A stretch of DNA of 64,000 nt from Rhynochetos jubatus (lineage: Eukaryota > Chordata > Aves > Eurypygiformes > Rhynochetidae): positions 8,383,501 through 8,447,500 of the forward strand of contig CM050656.1 in assembly GCA_027574665.1 (NCBI GenBank). The letters are read 5' to 3'. This document shows, piece after piece, positions 11,019 to 24,800 of this stretch (positions are counted from its first letter, which is position 1; every line of letters starts with the position of its first letter). A program made the translations under genes and the position numbers. The notes under the pieces are model-generated. The model was given only the letters and a program-made list of their open reading frames with translations, had not been told where the DNA came from and searched no databases.

Positions 11019-14000
11019 TTGCACCCATTTACACAAAATCAACAACTAGTGGTCACTCCCGTGATCTCTGCAAGAGTGCCCTTCTTTGTAGTCAAGTTTT
11101 ATCATGTTGTACAAGCAAAGGATTCAGTATTCACCTTCTGTTCAATAGGGAAGGATTTATCATCTGTCAGAAGAAAAGGTATGTCTTCCTGTTCCAACTG
11201 CATGTATGTGGGTGGGGAGGGGGAATTCCCATCCAAGTTATTAGGAGAACAATAGCAACCTAAGGGAATGTTTGTTTACATTGCTTTTTTGTTGTTTTCT
11301 TTTCCTGGGTGACATCTGTTCTTTCTTTTTTTTTAATTGCATCACTTAAATTGATGGCAGCTTGCTGTATAATTTATAATATTAGTCCTAAGGGCAGTGT
11401 CGTGTAACATGAAAACAATCCTGAGACAAATCTAAATAATAAACATCCATTATCTAAATCAATATTGTATTAATAATACAACATTAAATACGCTCCCCAG
11501 AACTGATGTGCATCCTCAGATTAAAGGCAAACACCTGCCCAAAGTTCCCACTCACGTGCCTTGGTCAGCCCATTAGCTCCCAGACACTGTAATCTCCTTG
11601 TGACTTAGAAGAGCCTTGGTTTTGCTCTTTGCACTAAAGTATGTCTAGGTGGTTCAGCATTGTGATGTTTCCTCTTCTCTGGTTGGAGAAGATACCTTTC
11701 TTGCTTGCTTTAATTCTCATAGGTAAAGTCTCCCACAACAGACATGGCTACGTGCTGAGTTTCAGGAGCTTGCGAGGTGTTGAGCTCTTGAAAACTAGTT
11801 CTAGTGCTCATTTGAAAATTTAGGTTGTTGCTGTAAAGAAAACTTTTTATTTAACTACTAGTACACAAGCCTTTTCTGCTGAAGCAGAGGGAGATTTGGA
11901 GACTGCTGTTTCACAGCTGCTTTAAGCTAAGGAAAGCACATGCTGGTACCCGAAGGGGCAGTTCAGTTCTGTTTCCTCTCCTGGCTGCGGATCCCTGTCA
12001 TCTCCTTTTTGTCAGGACTGGTGCTTCTATGGCAGTGCTGTGAGCCAGAAAAGGACCGATCCTGCAGAAAACCACCTGACAAAGTTCTTGCATGTTTCCA
12101 TGTGCAGCCAGAAAAAGTGGGTCTAAGACAGGAGGGAGGAATGAGCAGAGGGAGATCCCTTTTTACAGCAGCTTGCGTGTAGATGGGCTTAAAGCATTTT
12201 TGAAGCCAGAGCCCAAGATCTAGGTGGCTGTTGTGCAGTTATTCTGGGGATCTTGGAAGTGAAAAACAGTGGTAACCAGTGATTTCTTGTATGGTTGTGG
12301 GTGTGTTCAAATGCCTATATGATCTCTTTCATAGGATTATTATTTGCTAACAGCAGCAAATGATCATTTATACTACTTGGAAAACAGTTAGGTGACTTGA
12401 CATGTCCATTCAGGAAAATAGGGGGTGAGAGACTGGAAATAAACTGTTTCCATGCAACTGTTAAAACCCATTATGTGCACATGGTGAAAAACTGTCCACA
12501 AAATCCTTGTCTCTCTACACTCCCTATAAATACAGAAGCCATCATAGCTGCACTGATGCGGCAGAGGGAGAAATTAAATCTCATAGCAGATTACTTCACT
12601 GCTGCCCCTGGCACCAGGCAGAGGGGGGATGTCAGGGTAGGCTGGGAGGAGGTAGACGTGACAGCTGTTTGACAGCTGATGGCTTTGCCTGGTTGGTGCC
12701 TAAGAGCTTGAGGAAGAGCGCTCTGCCAACATGGAGGAGTTGGGATCAGCAAAGGGATGTGACATTTCTGGACACACCGTGTCGAGCCACAAAAATATTG
12801 CCTCTCTCTGCCAGTGAGAGTGGGACAGATATTCTGCCTCTTCCCCTCCCAGACGGGGAAGGATGTATATTAATAGAAGTATATGCGACTTAACATGCAG
12901 CTACTTGGTGTTAACCCAGGTCCCCAGGGAAGAGAAGTGCTTATTTCAGGTTGCGCAGATCATAAACCTGCTGCCTTGTGTGGTGCGTGTGCTCTGAATG
13001 CTAATGCTCCCTTTCCCTTTTCTTTACTGACACAGCCATTGAGCTGATGAATTGTATAGATTATACAATGATAATGGATGGGGAAGGGGAATTTCATCTG
13101 TCTCTTTAACCAAAATATGAACAGTAAATCTTGCCTGTTTGAGAGAACAGCTGGATTTCTAGTAACACTGGAATGCCGTTGTGGAGGGTGTGTTTAGCTG
13201 CCCCCTCCCTTTCATCACTGCCATTCAGATACCCAAATGCTTGCAAAAGATCTGGAGCTTTCCAGCACCCGGAGGCTAATGCAGCAGTTATCCTGGGAGT
13301 CTGCCAGCTCTGTTGCATCTAGGAAAAGCCTGAGCCCCTCTGGTGCCTCTGCACCATGCCCTGGGGAAGTAAGGGAGGCAGGGGCCTTGAATTTGATTCT
13401 CCAAGTAACAGCTGGGTGAGAGAATGGTTTTTTTCTTGTAAACAAGACCAGTCTCTATTCATAGAGTGGGCTGAGCTGTGATCTGATCCTGTGCAAAGCA
13501 GTGAGTGAGCTGCATTGTGCAAGGGCTTATGGTAAGGTTGTGTGTACCTTTGGGAGTCTCAGGAACTGAAAGAAGAATGTCACAGAAATGTGCAGAAGCT
13601 GGTCACATTTTTTATTATTAATAATAAATTTTATATATTAATTTGAAGTGAAATAAGTGAGTAAGGGAGCCTGAATGTTCAGATGATTGATAATGCATTG
13701 ACACTGAAGTGTTGACCAGAAGCCACAATCCTGTTCTGCTCGGTGCTGTACAAGTACATCATAAATGATCTTCACTTTCCCAAAGTGCTTTCAGAGCTAA
13801 AAGAGTGTGGCACAGCAGGTGGACAAGGCAATCAAGCAAGCTGTTATAGCAGGGGAAGACGGAGCACTAAATATAATAGGATGAATAGTGGTAGATTTTT
13901 TTTTTCTTTTTTGGGTTTTCTTTTTTTTCCCCTCTGGTTTGTGGCAGGAAACACAATAGCTAACTGTACAATCAGGCTGAATAAATTTCCTACTATCAGT

Positions 14001-17000
14001 TGATATATGACTACTCTAAATTTGGTGAATCCAGGGAAGAAGCTTTCAGTGAAAAAATACATTTGCAAAGGAAGGTTGACCCAAAAGGCGTGTTTCTTCA
14101 GAATGGATTACTTTTAGATCTTCTCCTGTTCTCCTATTCTTTATTCTTTGGGCAAAACTGTGGAGCTCTCCTCAGCTCCCAGTTTAAGCATCATTTAAAC
14201 TCTAGCACTAGGATTTTCATTATTCTGTTGCAGCTGAGCAGTATTATGGTTCTAGCCATTGTTTTACACCTGCATTAAATTGTCATTTTGTGCATCTGGA
14301 GGTAGGTTTGTTCAGTAGGTTTAGGAAATCCACAGATGTTCAAGGCTCAGTCAATCTTTTGGCAATGCTTGCTACAGAGGAAGGTGCACAGTGAGAATAT
14401 CTATTCCATGTAAGCATTACTAGCAGATTTTGTACCCTGGTGGTTATCCTTGGATAGATGTTCTGTCTGCTCTTCCAAGACTGAAAAGGATCAATTGACA
14501 AACTGCCAGTCTATCTCCTTTACTTTCTACTATGGCTTTGCTAATCTTCTGTACATTTTCAGCTGCTAAATTATTTCTTTTGGTTTTAGTTCTTCCAGTA
14601 GTGTTTACTTTTACTACTGCTTTTGACATGCAAGGAGGAACTGATGCTGGCGTAGGTTTGTTCTTGACATCTCCATCTTGCTGATGCTTTGCTAACTAGT
14701 GTAAAAGAAAGACAGGTCACATCTAGGAGATATGCTGTTATTGGTGTAGGTGAGAGGCAAGTGCAATCTTAGCAGACAGTTCTTATTCCATACATTGGTC
14801 ACCTTTTCAATTACAGATCTGATCTGCTAAAGTCTTGTCATTCTCATTCTAGTTTCTGTTAATGAAATGCATTTAACTGTCAGCTCTTGTTAACAGTAAC
14901 AACACAGCAGAGGATTCATAGATTCCCATGGAAGTCAAATGACTGCTACCTTAGAGCTCAGTCAAGCCCTTTTTCATGTTGAAACTGGAGGAGACAACCA
15001 CAGCTTTCCTGATCAAACCAACTAGAATATTTTGAACAACGAATCTATCTCAGACTTTCATTTCTCATTCCTGTCTGAAAAGGTCTAGATAAATACTCTT
15101 TTTTTCAAGAACCCTGACTTTTGAGTCCATGTCATAAGTCAGTTGTGCTCCTTGTAGCTTGGATCTATCTCAAATTATTGCTTGTTTTCTGGCATATTCA
15201 GAAATTCCATTTCTCAAAAGCCAGTCAGACAAGTGTAGTACATAGACATGTAAACAGTTGTGTTTGGCACAGGTTTGACCCATTCTGAAGAGCTACAAAA
15301 ATGAGAAAAGAATTAGAAAAATTCCCATGTGACAAGACAGTCCTGGAGCTTACTTTGTTTAGATTAACAGCCAGCAGGCAAAGGAATGAATGACATGTCT
15401 GAGACCATATGTAGGGACTCATCAGTCCACGATGTGAGTCTGAGTACATCCATAAGGAATATACTAACATGGAGTAAAATGAAGGTTATTTCCAGTATAA
15501 TAGGGGAGGGCATAAAAGAGCAGAATGTCTTGATACTGATGTTCGAGAAATGAAGATTCAAGTCCTTGATGAGGTGGTGAAAGACTGTGGTCTGTTTTCC
15601 CTGATGGACTGTTTCAAAATCAAATTATTTTCCTAGAACATCTGCTTGGGGTTTTGTTTGTTTGTTTTGTTGGAGGTTTTTTTTTGTGAATGGAAATGGC
15701 TTCAAGAGAGGTCTTTGGTGTGAGTGGTAGATCAGGAAAGATGATCACAGTGGGCTCTTTCTGGCTTAAAAATGTGTGATTTTCAAACTATTGTACAGTG
15801 CTGATAGCCTTCTTTTGCAAGAAGCCCTCATAGCTGATTATCTCTTGGTCTTTCCTAGAATTCTAGGTTTGTTTGACTGGAAAAATTGGGCACAGTGTGT
15901 ATAAACTCAAATCATTCAATCTAATTGAAGTATGCTATGAGTTCTGGAGAGAATTTTTGCCTTTCAAATGACAAATTCCATTAGAATCAGTGGAAGCTAG
16001 AGGCTTTTTCTTTCAACTTTCTAATGCAGAAGCGTTTATGTTTTGATCACGTAAGCTTAATAGGGTAAAGAAGAAACATCACAAAATAAAACCTCATGAT
16101 TTCTCAGAAAATTTAGTTAACTTTTGCTGATGCCTCCCTAAACACTTGACTTACAGCTTCAGCCCAACAGCTGCTGTTTATAAGCCCTGTAGTTGTTCCA
16201 GGTCTGCAGAAGCAGGATCAAGGCCAGCTTTGACCATTTCATCATTGCCTGCAGGATCAGAAATTGCTTGTACCTGCGTATTCCTCAATGACCGTTAAGT
16301 TCATTGCAGACATGGTGCTTTGTTTTAAGTCAAACATGGAAAAAAAAAATATATTGAAAAGATACAATTTCTAACCTGTAAAATAAAAGGCTGGAACATG
16401 AAACTGGAACAACTAATTAAGTTGGAAGCAGGCCATTACTAAGTGCTGGCATGAACAAAGAAAGTAGTGTGGCCACATTATTTATAAATATTCCACATCT
16501 CTTTTATTTAGTCCTAGAATCAGTACTGTATTTTTCTATATCTGGGGATATAAATGGTATTAAGCTCTTAAATAGTCTCAATGTGACTTTGACCAGTGAA
16601 CAAGGTGAAAGCTGGTATTTAGTTCTGTGAAGAACAGAATATTTTGTCTTTGGTTGTCTTACTCAAAGTGATCACCTACATTTCTCCCTGTATATGTGTT
16701 CATACTGTCATTTAATTACCTGAAGAAATTATCTTGCAAATCAGAATTACTGCCAATGATAAACCAATCAAATACTGTAGAAATGCCAAGTGGTCATTTA
16801 TATGATTGGAACTACTTTAATGTTACTGGTTGATATAAAGACTTCTGTTTTATACCACTCCATGTTTCTTAATCAGTACTTCAAGAAAACTGCAAGGGAA
16901 ATGGAGTCTGGACATCAGTTCTGTGCTCTTCATGAGCTCCCATGCCTTTCTCACTATGTCCTGTTGGAGCAGGATGATGCTGGACAGCCCTGTTCTGCTC

Positions 17001-17728
17001 CTGCAGAAAGCCTTAGCTCTGCACTGGATTTGGAGGCGTGTGCTCAGGTTTTCATAAGCAACTGGCGGTTCTCAGGTGCTGAAGTTTTAATTGCTGACAC
17101 TGAGCTATGTTGAAGGCTTCTGGAGTCCAGATGAAGAGCGTTTAGCAGTTTTAAAAAGTAGAGGTCTCAAATCAGACACCTAAACAGTTAGTCAGTCTTG
17201 ACATTTTTGACTTTGGAATATAAACAGTAGCTCCCCGTTGATTCCATGGAAAGGCTCTATTGTTATTTGTGTTGCAAATGGAATAGAGAGGGAAGTGGAT
17301 ATTCAGAGGTATGAATCTTTCTCTTTTGATTCCTGTTTTATTGCTTGTTTCCATTTAAATGCACATGTATTGGTGGCCTATTTGGCATTTATCATCTCCC
17401 GCAAGCCAGACACCCAGTTCTGACCCACAAGTGGTGACAGCATCTTGGCTTCCAAACACAGCTACTGCCACTGGATTTTGTTTCTTTGCACAAATGAGTC
17501 CAAAAGGACAAGTGGGCCTAAACCAGCTGCAAGTAAAATTTCCCAAGGGATTGCCTGCAGGCATAAATGCATCAGTGTTGGGACCAGAGCAGCTGCCTCT
17601 GTCCTGTTAGCTAAGGATCTGTTTTGGTACAGTATGGGGTATCTGAGGACACACAGCATATGAGGAATGGAATTTGGAGGGGTGTTCAGCTGCAGGACAG
17701 AATTATGCCTTGCTGTACACTCTCTTTC

Positions 17729-17737
<9 letters not shown>

Positions 17738-17763
<26 letters not shown>

Positions 17764-17790
17764 TGTTGTTGTTGTTGTTGTTGTTTTTTG
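17738..17790. repeat. Poly-T and (GTT)n simple repeat
   Basis: A run of 27 T (17738-17764) passes directly into seven GTT units (17765-17785) and another short T run. Reading frames here encode only phenylalanine, valine or cysteine runs and are not genes. An A-rich stretch about 60 bases downstream (17850-17872) could pair with the T run. Confidence 0.95.
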
Positions 17791-18810
17791 TTTCCTTTTA
17801 GGCAAACTTCTCCCAAGAACAGCTGGAACCCTGAGCTTCTCTATCTGTTAAAAAAAAAGAAAAAAGAAAAAAGGCAGACATATTTGGCAGATAAAGTTTG
17901 AAATGTTTCCCTTTGTCTAAAATTTTGTTTAATGGATAGAACTTTTCTGGGTACTTGTGGGTTATCACTTAAGCCTAAAAAAACAGCAAAGAGCTTTCTG
18001 GTAAAGGGCATATTTCTAGAACTAGATCTGTAGTTCTCTTTCTGCACATAAATGGATGTAGTTTACATGAAGATCTGTTTCAGGAAGCAGTTGATGCCAT
18101 TGCAAATAAGATGCTGTTGTGTCTGCAAGAAATTATTAGATCTGTGAGTAACAAGAACTTAACAATTGCATGTTTCAGGGCTCCACTGGAGAGTGTTTCA
18201 GTCATCCTAAAAGTTGAACATGGTTTGAGTTGTTTTCAGAACTCTATCCCAAAAAAAAAATCCAAACACCAAACCGAAAACATTCTTCAGAGGGGTATCA
18301 TTAAATGGGCATTTGCCAATATAACACACCTCTGTAACTGCAGTAGGTAGGAGTCTCAATCTTCTAATCTGAAAATTTAGTATAGAACAGGCCTTTGGTA
18401 CACAGACCTGAACATGAAGGAAAGAGCCATCATCTGCTTTTTTGTGTTTTTAAAACACCGAATCCTCTGCCCAAAGATTAGGAGCTCAGGGTCTGGCTTT
18501 AGTGCTGTAATACCTAATTGAATTAGGAGCCTAGGTGCAGTCCTGAGAGCCAACTTGGTGCAAATTCTCATGCTGATTTTGACACTTAAATTACCTTTCA
18601 ACCAATGACACTTGCTTTAATGTGAGTAACTGGACCACATCTACTCTGGGGCATATTTTTAAAGGTAATCTGTGCCTAATTCCCATTGACCTCATGGGAC
18701 AGAACCTGCTAACAAGAAATTGAAAATGAGCTAGTTTAAAACTGGCAGACAAGGGCCTGATGTCTGCTGCCCACAGGACATACTAGATGCAAGCTCCAGT
18801 AGGAAATGAC

Positions 18811-18873
18811 AGAATTAGAATTTCTAATTAGAATTTAGAATTAGAATTAGGATTTCTAATCCATTAGAATTTC
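18811..18873. repeat. Imperfect tandem of AGAATTT / TCTAATT words
   Basis: The segment repeats agaatt, tctaatt and tagaatt in an irregular pattern, with several words being reverse complements of each other (agaatttct, taattaga). It looks like a degenerate short tandem repeat with local self-complementarity. Confidence 0.7.
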
Positions 18874-21800
18874 TGTGGCAGCCCTTGACTTGAGAGGGGA
18901 CAGAGTTCAGGAGATTCTGGGAATGACTGGGGGGAGCAGAATCATAATAACATTTGATACTCTGTTTTATGCCTGGGCATAAACAGGGTCAGAGTGTAAG
19001 AGCTAAAATCTGGTCTGAGCATGGCCGATGATTTAGTGAGGAGGAGAGGGGCCTCCTTTGCTTACCGGTTTCTTATACTGGGCTAACGCAATATTGCCAC
19101 TATTGTGTTCGCTTGTGTGTTGATGTGGAAATACTGAGTGGAGTAACCTTTCATTAGCCAGGGCTTGTGTGACATCCTCCTGGGAGTTCAGGGGAGCTTA
19201 TACAGATGTGGGCTACACTGGGATACTGAAAGAGCTCAGTGGGCTAATCCTGTGCTCTCACTTAGCTAATATGCCTTGTTGTATTGACTCTGCTTCAGGA
19301 GGTTTAAAATGGGAGTGTGGAAAAGAGAGGCAAAGATCTGAGGCGTGGAAAACATACCTTGTAGTGCAAGGCAATGGAGATAATTCTATCTAACACAGAA
19401 AGCTGATGCCACCATCACCCATGTATTCAGTCAGAGGGGCAAAGCTGGTGCTGAAAACTTCAGCAGATGAGGATACGATGAAAATATTTGGAGAGTCAAA
19501 CTTTCAAGTAGGAAAGTAAATGTTTCAAATGCGGAAACAAGCTATCAAGGCAAGTAGCAGATTATCTCATGAGGCCTGCAGTTGAAGACCAAGCTTTTTC
19601 CTCTCTTATGGGTGTGCCTGTAGAAGCTTGGTGTCATCAAATTGTCTGTTGTTTAAAAAAGTAAGACTAGATTAATTAAGGGTCTCCCCTGGCTTTTCAC
19701 AGTATGTGAATATTCTGAACTTATTCACAATTTTGAGGGCTCCTCAAAGTGGTTTTCTGGTCCAGTTATGCATAGCTTTCTAAAAATCCGCTACATGCCC
19801 GCGTTCTACTCCCCAAAAGATCAGCAGCGTTTCGCAGTGCTTGGCACCCTGCTGACCAGGGCTTCCTTCTGTACAAAACCGCATGGAGTAGAAATAGAAA
19901 GCCTATGGAGAGTATGAGACAACACTGCAGATGCAATAGTTACACTTGCTTGTGTGAGGGCACGGTTATAACAAGAAATAATAATGCAAAAACATTTACT
20001 TTATCCTTTCTCAGGGGCCAATAAAGGATAATGTGACCATATTCAAAGAGGATTTTTTTTTTGTAATGGTTCCATATTGCCTTCATTAACATTTTTTTCA
20101 ATTTCCTATTTTATAAACCTTTTAATTGAAAGGAGAGGGGGGAAGCATAAGTAGGACACATTTCGAACGAACAACTAAGAAAAGTTACCTCCTAAGTATT
20201 ATTGGTTCCACTACAATATCAAGAATGCTGCTGCCTGTATTGCAGTGCCTTGGAATAGTGATTTCATTAAAACCTTTTGTTGAAGGTCTTTTCACACAAA
20301 GTTTTTCTTTGGAAGTCTCATTTCATCCAATTAATTTTTCTGTATCTTTGAAGTTCAGCCAAGATCAGCGAGACAGTGACTGCTTCTTCCTGAGAAGCAA
20401 CATACAGTAGACCAGAAGTCATATAGGGTCATTTTTTTTACTGCAAAAGAGGTAGGGAGGATTTGAGAACCCTTCAGCTTTAGACATCTATTGCTCTTCT
20501 TGAGGCTCATTGATTCAAGTGCTGTGGGAAGGGACTAGCCACTCGGGTGCTTTTTTGGTGCTGTTTTGCTCTGCACATGAATTCAGTTGCTAGGACTTTG
20601 CAGCTATTAATATGGTTTTAGATTTATTCACTATGCAGCAGTGCTTTGTGCGTTTGCATTTTTAAGAGTGATGCAAGTATCCTTGTATACAAATTCCTTG
20701 GATATAGAGCAGCATCCAATGGTGAACAGAACTGATACAGAAGAGAAGTTAGTGGGCCAAAGCTCTCCTTGTCTCCCGCAAAGGGCAGACTCCCAAAAGT
20801 TAACCTAATTAAGGAGGGCGCTTAGGCCATGGGGTTAACAGCTGTTCAGGAGGCAACAGAAAGCTCCTTTAGGAGCTGAGGTTAGACTTTGGAAGTAGTT
20901 TCTCATGGGAGTATATAGGAAAATTGCTGCGCACGTGTGCATGTATGTGCGTAGAATTCAGAACGAAGGGTTTAGATGCAGCAGCACCAACAAAGATGGA
21001 AATAGGTCAGTCAGTCGTTTAAGTGCTCTCTACGTGTTTCTTCTCCGTGACAGCTCTGAGTAGCAGTTGGAAGACAGCCTGGGATTTCATTTAGAAGCGT
21101 GAACCAGAAGAAAAAGAAAAAGAGAAAGGAGGGGGTCATTTTGCTTGTTTTGATGCCCACGTGTCCCATTTTCAATTATCCCTCTCATCCACTCTCACTG
21201 GGATGCAGTGAGATGCCTACAAATGAGCCATGAGAGAATTTCAAAGGTTTGGAGGCTCCGTTCGGAAAACTCAGTGGAAAAAAAACCTGTGCACCTCTTT
21301 GGGTTGTGAAACTTGAAATTGTTTAAGGACAAGGTTTCCCTTGAGGGTTTAGTATTTTGAAAAGCCTGAAGGACTTTGTGTACCTGATTAGGGGATTACT
21401 GTCTTCGTGTTGTCAGACCTTGCCCTATAGATTCTGGACTTTGCTTAGTAGGTATAACATCACCTACACTTTAAATACTTTTTTGAATAATACAAATTGG
21501 ATTAATTTTGTTCAGCTTTTAGCCACTACGAATTAGTCATTTATTCTGGTGGCTTAGAGCTGTGTGTGGTCAGCAGGGCTTTCCCAGAAAGTGATTTCTA
21601 TCATCTGCAGTAAGTGGGCTAAACTGCCATATGGACAGATTTCTCTAACCCTGTTAACTTGCGGGGGTTGAGGGGGCTGGGGTTAGACTGAGATTTATCT
21701 TGCCTTTCTTGAGCTGTTTAACATGAGTCAGAAGATGTGTTCTCCAGCTGCCGTAAATTTACTGTTATCCATGCATACAGTTATCAACAGAGTTGTACCA

Positions 21801-24800
21801 ATTTACATTGACTGTCTCTGGCCGACTGGATTTTTTTCATTTATTTATTCTTTTAAAAATGTATAATAGCACCAGATGTTGCTATCGCTAGACTCTCGTT
21901 CTGGCTTAGTAACCATACATGAATGGTCAGTCTGATTCCTTATTAGCACTCAAGTGTTTTTGAAGAACATGAGAAGTGTCACAGAAGACTAAACCAACAG
22001 CCTGTTTAGTTAAATATCTGTTTGTGACGAGCTCCTGCCATGTGTCGGCACTGATATACTGCTCTCAGTAGTGTGTTAAGTATCTTGTGGGCTTTTTTTT
22101 TTTCTTTCTCTATAGCTTCCTCCTTTCTTTTAATTTCAAGATAATTCCAAACACAACTTTACCCGTTTGTCACATTTTTGCCTGGGAATCCTGTATGTAT
22201 TATGCTGGAAATGACCACATTATTGGGCTCCCTTTGGATGACACTCTAGAAATAGATCCAGAAGCCAAATTTTGTGATTGCTTCCATTCTCCATATGTCA
22301 TAAACAGTGGCACAGTAACTTCTGGCCACTCTCAATGTCTGTCTTCTGGCTAGGCACTCTCGCCTTTTTGTGACCAGCTGTCTGCTCAGCCCCTCCTCCA
22401 TTCCACCCTTATCCCTTTTATCCTCACCCTGCTTTTCATCACTCCCTTATCTTTTAGCATCCTCAGTCCTTAGTTTCTTATCCTGATAACTCATCTACTG
22501 CCTTTCTACGTCTCCCCACCACCTGTCCCCTTGAGTTGTGAATCTAACACATTTGCTGCCATGTGTCATCATGCTTTTGCATTACCCCTCCTTCGCCCAC
22601 CTTTGCCCACAACTGTCTAGTCTTATTTAATGTGTACGTTCCATTTTGTCCCGGGCTGGCTACTACTCCGTGTAGTACTCCTTTCAATCCCTTAAGTTTA
22701 AAAGTTTCACTTCTCCAAATTTCTTGTCAGCTTCTCAAATATTAGAGCAAGCAGCAGGGCACAGTGGAGAAAGAAGCAAACAGGGCTAAAGAGATTTTGT
22801 GATGTCAGATATTGTCTCAAAATGCCTCTTTCTTGCAGCAGAGGTTTAATATAAGCCAAATGCCCTGTTTGTAGTAGGACTTTGGGGTTTTGCCATATTA
22901 TTATTGATTTATTTTTCAGTTTGGGTAAACTGAACTAGGTTGATGATCCTAATGTACTGAGCAGTAGAGCCACAGAGATGGCTGCAGAGCACGTTTTGTG
23001 CCAGGGCAAAGAATGGCGGTGTTGGCAAATTGAAGTCCTGACTTATAATTCAAGGGGTGAAAGGAGGTTGAAAGAGCTATGAACACAAATTGAGAGAGAG
23101 GATTTTGTTTAATTGTCCCAGTTATCGTGCTGATTGGAAAGGTGTCTTACCTGAGACATTTCCAATAACATGCTTATGTATTGTTCATTACTGGGAAAGA
23201 GTTTCAAATATTTCTGAAGGAGAAGTTGGTAATTGGCCTTTTTTCTGCTTTACATGTATGTCTGAACCTTGTCATCTTGTCAAAACTGTCAAGAGAAGTA
23301 AAAAGCAAACAGCCTTTTTATCCCAAATAATATATTTTAAGTTTTCCAGTTTAGTTTGAATATTTCATTCTCGGGAGTGGAGCGGTATCTGTAGTGCTTT
23401 GGTCAAGCACAGCTCTTTGGTTTTATTCATTTCCTCTCCATATACACCAGTTAAGCTGTTTTTCTACATTGGAAAAAGAAATATCAACACCAAGTTGCTT
23501 TTAGCTTGGCTAAATTTGTCCATTCCAGTCCAGGGCAAGTTGCTTTTTCATACCTGAAGATAATTTTGCTAACCTGGCGTATCTAACTTTCCTGTGCTCA
23601 CTTGGTAAACGTCATTAGCTGTTGATTCCTGCCTCAGTAGTTACCCGTGAGAATACATGAGTAAACTGGGGTTCTCTTCAGATCAATAAGGCTTATAGAA
23701 ATATTGAAAATCCAGTAGCTTGGATCTTAAACATTCAAGTTAAATTCTTGTGAGGATAGGTGGGTTTTGTACATGTTAGCTATGGCTGAATGTCTGCCTG
23801 GACTTTCTGTGGGAATGACCTTGCTAGGAATAGTGATATTTCCTTTCCTGACTGTAACCCAGAAGCGTGGAAGGATGCATGCAGTTCAAATTAACCAAAT
23901 ATTTTGCTGTTTCTTCCTGGGAGGAAGGTGATTTATTTACTTTTTGCAAAGTCCTGATTTCCATTTATGACTCTGTCAGACAAGTCCAGAATGATCATGG
24001 ATGATTCACTCAATCCTCCCCTGTTTCTCGGTCTTCTTAGTTACAAAGTGAGACTAATACTGTGCACCTGCCTCAATGAAGCTGCAGAGGACACTTCATT
24101 AATGCCTGTGAAATGCTCCAAGAGCCTCAGTGAGAAGCAAACCATAGATGTCTGAATTTTAGGGGCTTTGTTTTAGCTTTTGAAGTACAAAGAGTTTGGT
24201 TCTGGAAACCAATAAAACTGTAGAATTGTAATGTTTGAATGTAAAACCTCCATCCCCAGTTACAGGTGATGTGGAATTGTTCACAGTTTGACCCGAGCTT
24301 CGCTCTATTCGTGCGGGATACCTAGAGAGAAACCAAATAGCCACGTCATGCCATGAGACAGTCTGTCTGATAAGGTGTTGCATTCTCGTGACCTAAGAGG
24401 AACACAACACATCTGTAAACCTGTAACTGAAGGGTGGATCTTTACGAGGGTGAGGGAAACAGGGAGGGCAAGCTGCTGGACATGACTACGGTAGCCAGAA
24501 CGGTGAGGATGCAATGCATCCGTGCTTTCTGCCTGACCGGGATGTAATGCAGGGTGAATTCCTATTAAGATAATTTGGACTTTTCTAGATGCATTTAAGT
24601 TCTTTCTGTTTTTCCCACCCTGCATCTCCTAGAGACAAATGTTTCTTCAGATTTTTTGTTGTGTAGTATGTTAGAACATGTTATTTTTGCCTCTGGCTCC
24701 AACATATGGATTTTCTATTCCTGTGACAAATGAGATAGCAGTTTACTTAGGAATTTTTGTTCCACCTGTTGCTCAAGATCCCCAGCTTTAAATCTCACTC

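Noticed and set aside
17624-17901. Two overlapping + strand frames of 75 codons with F, V and C runs
   Set aside because: They are translations of the T27-(GTT)7 simple repeat and have no coding character.
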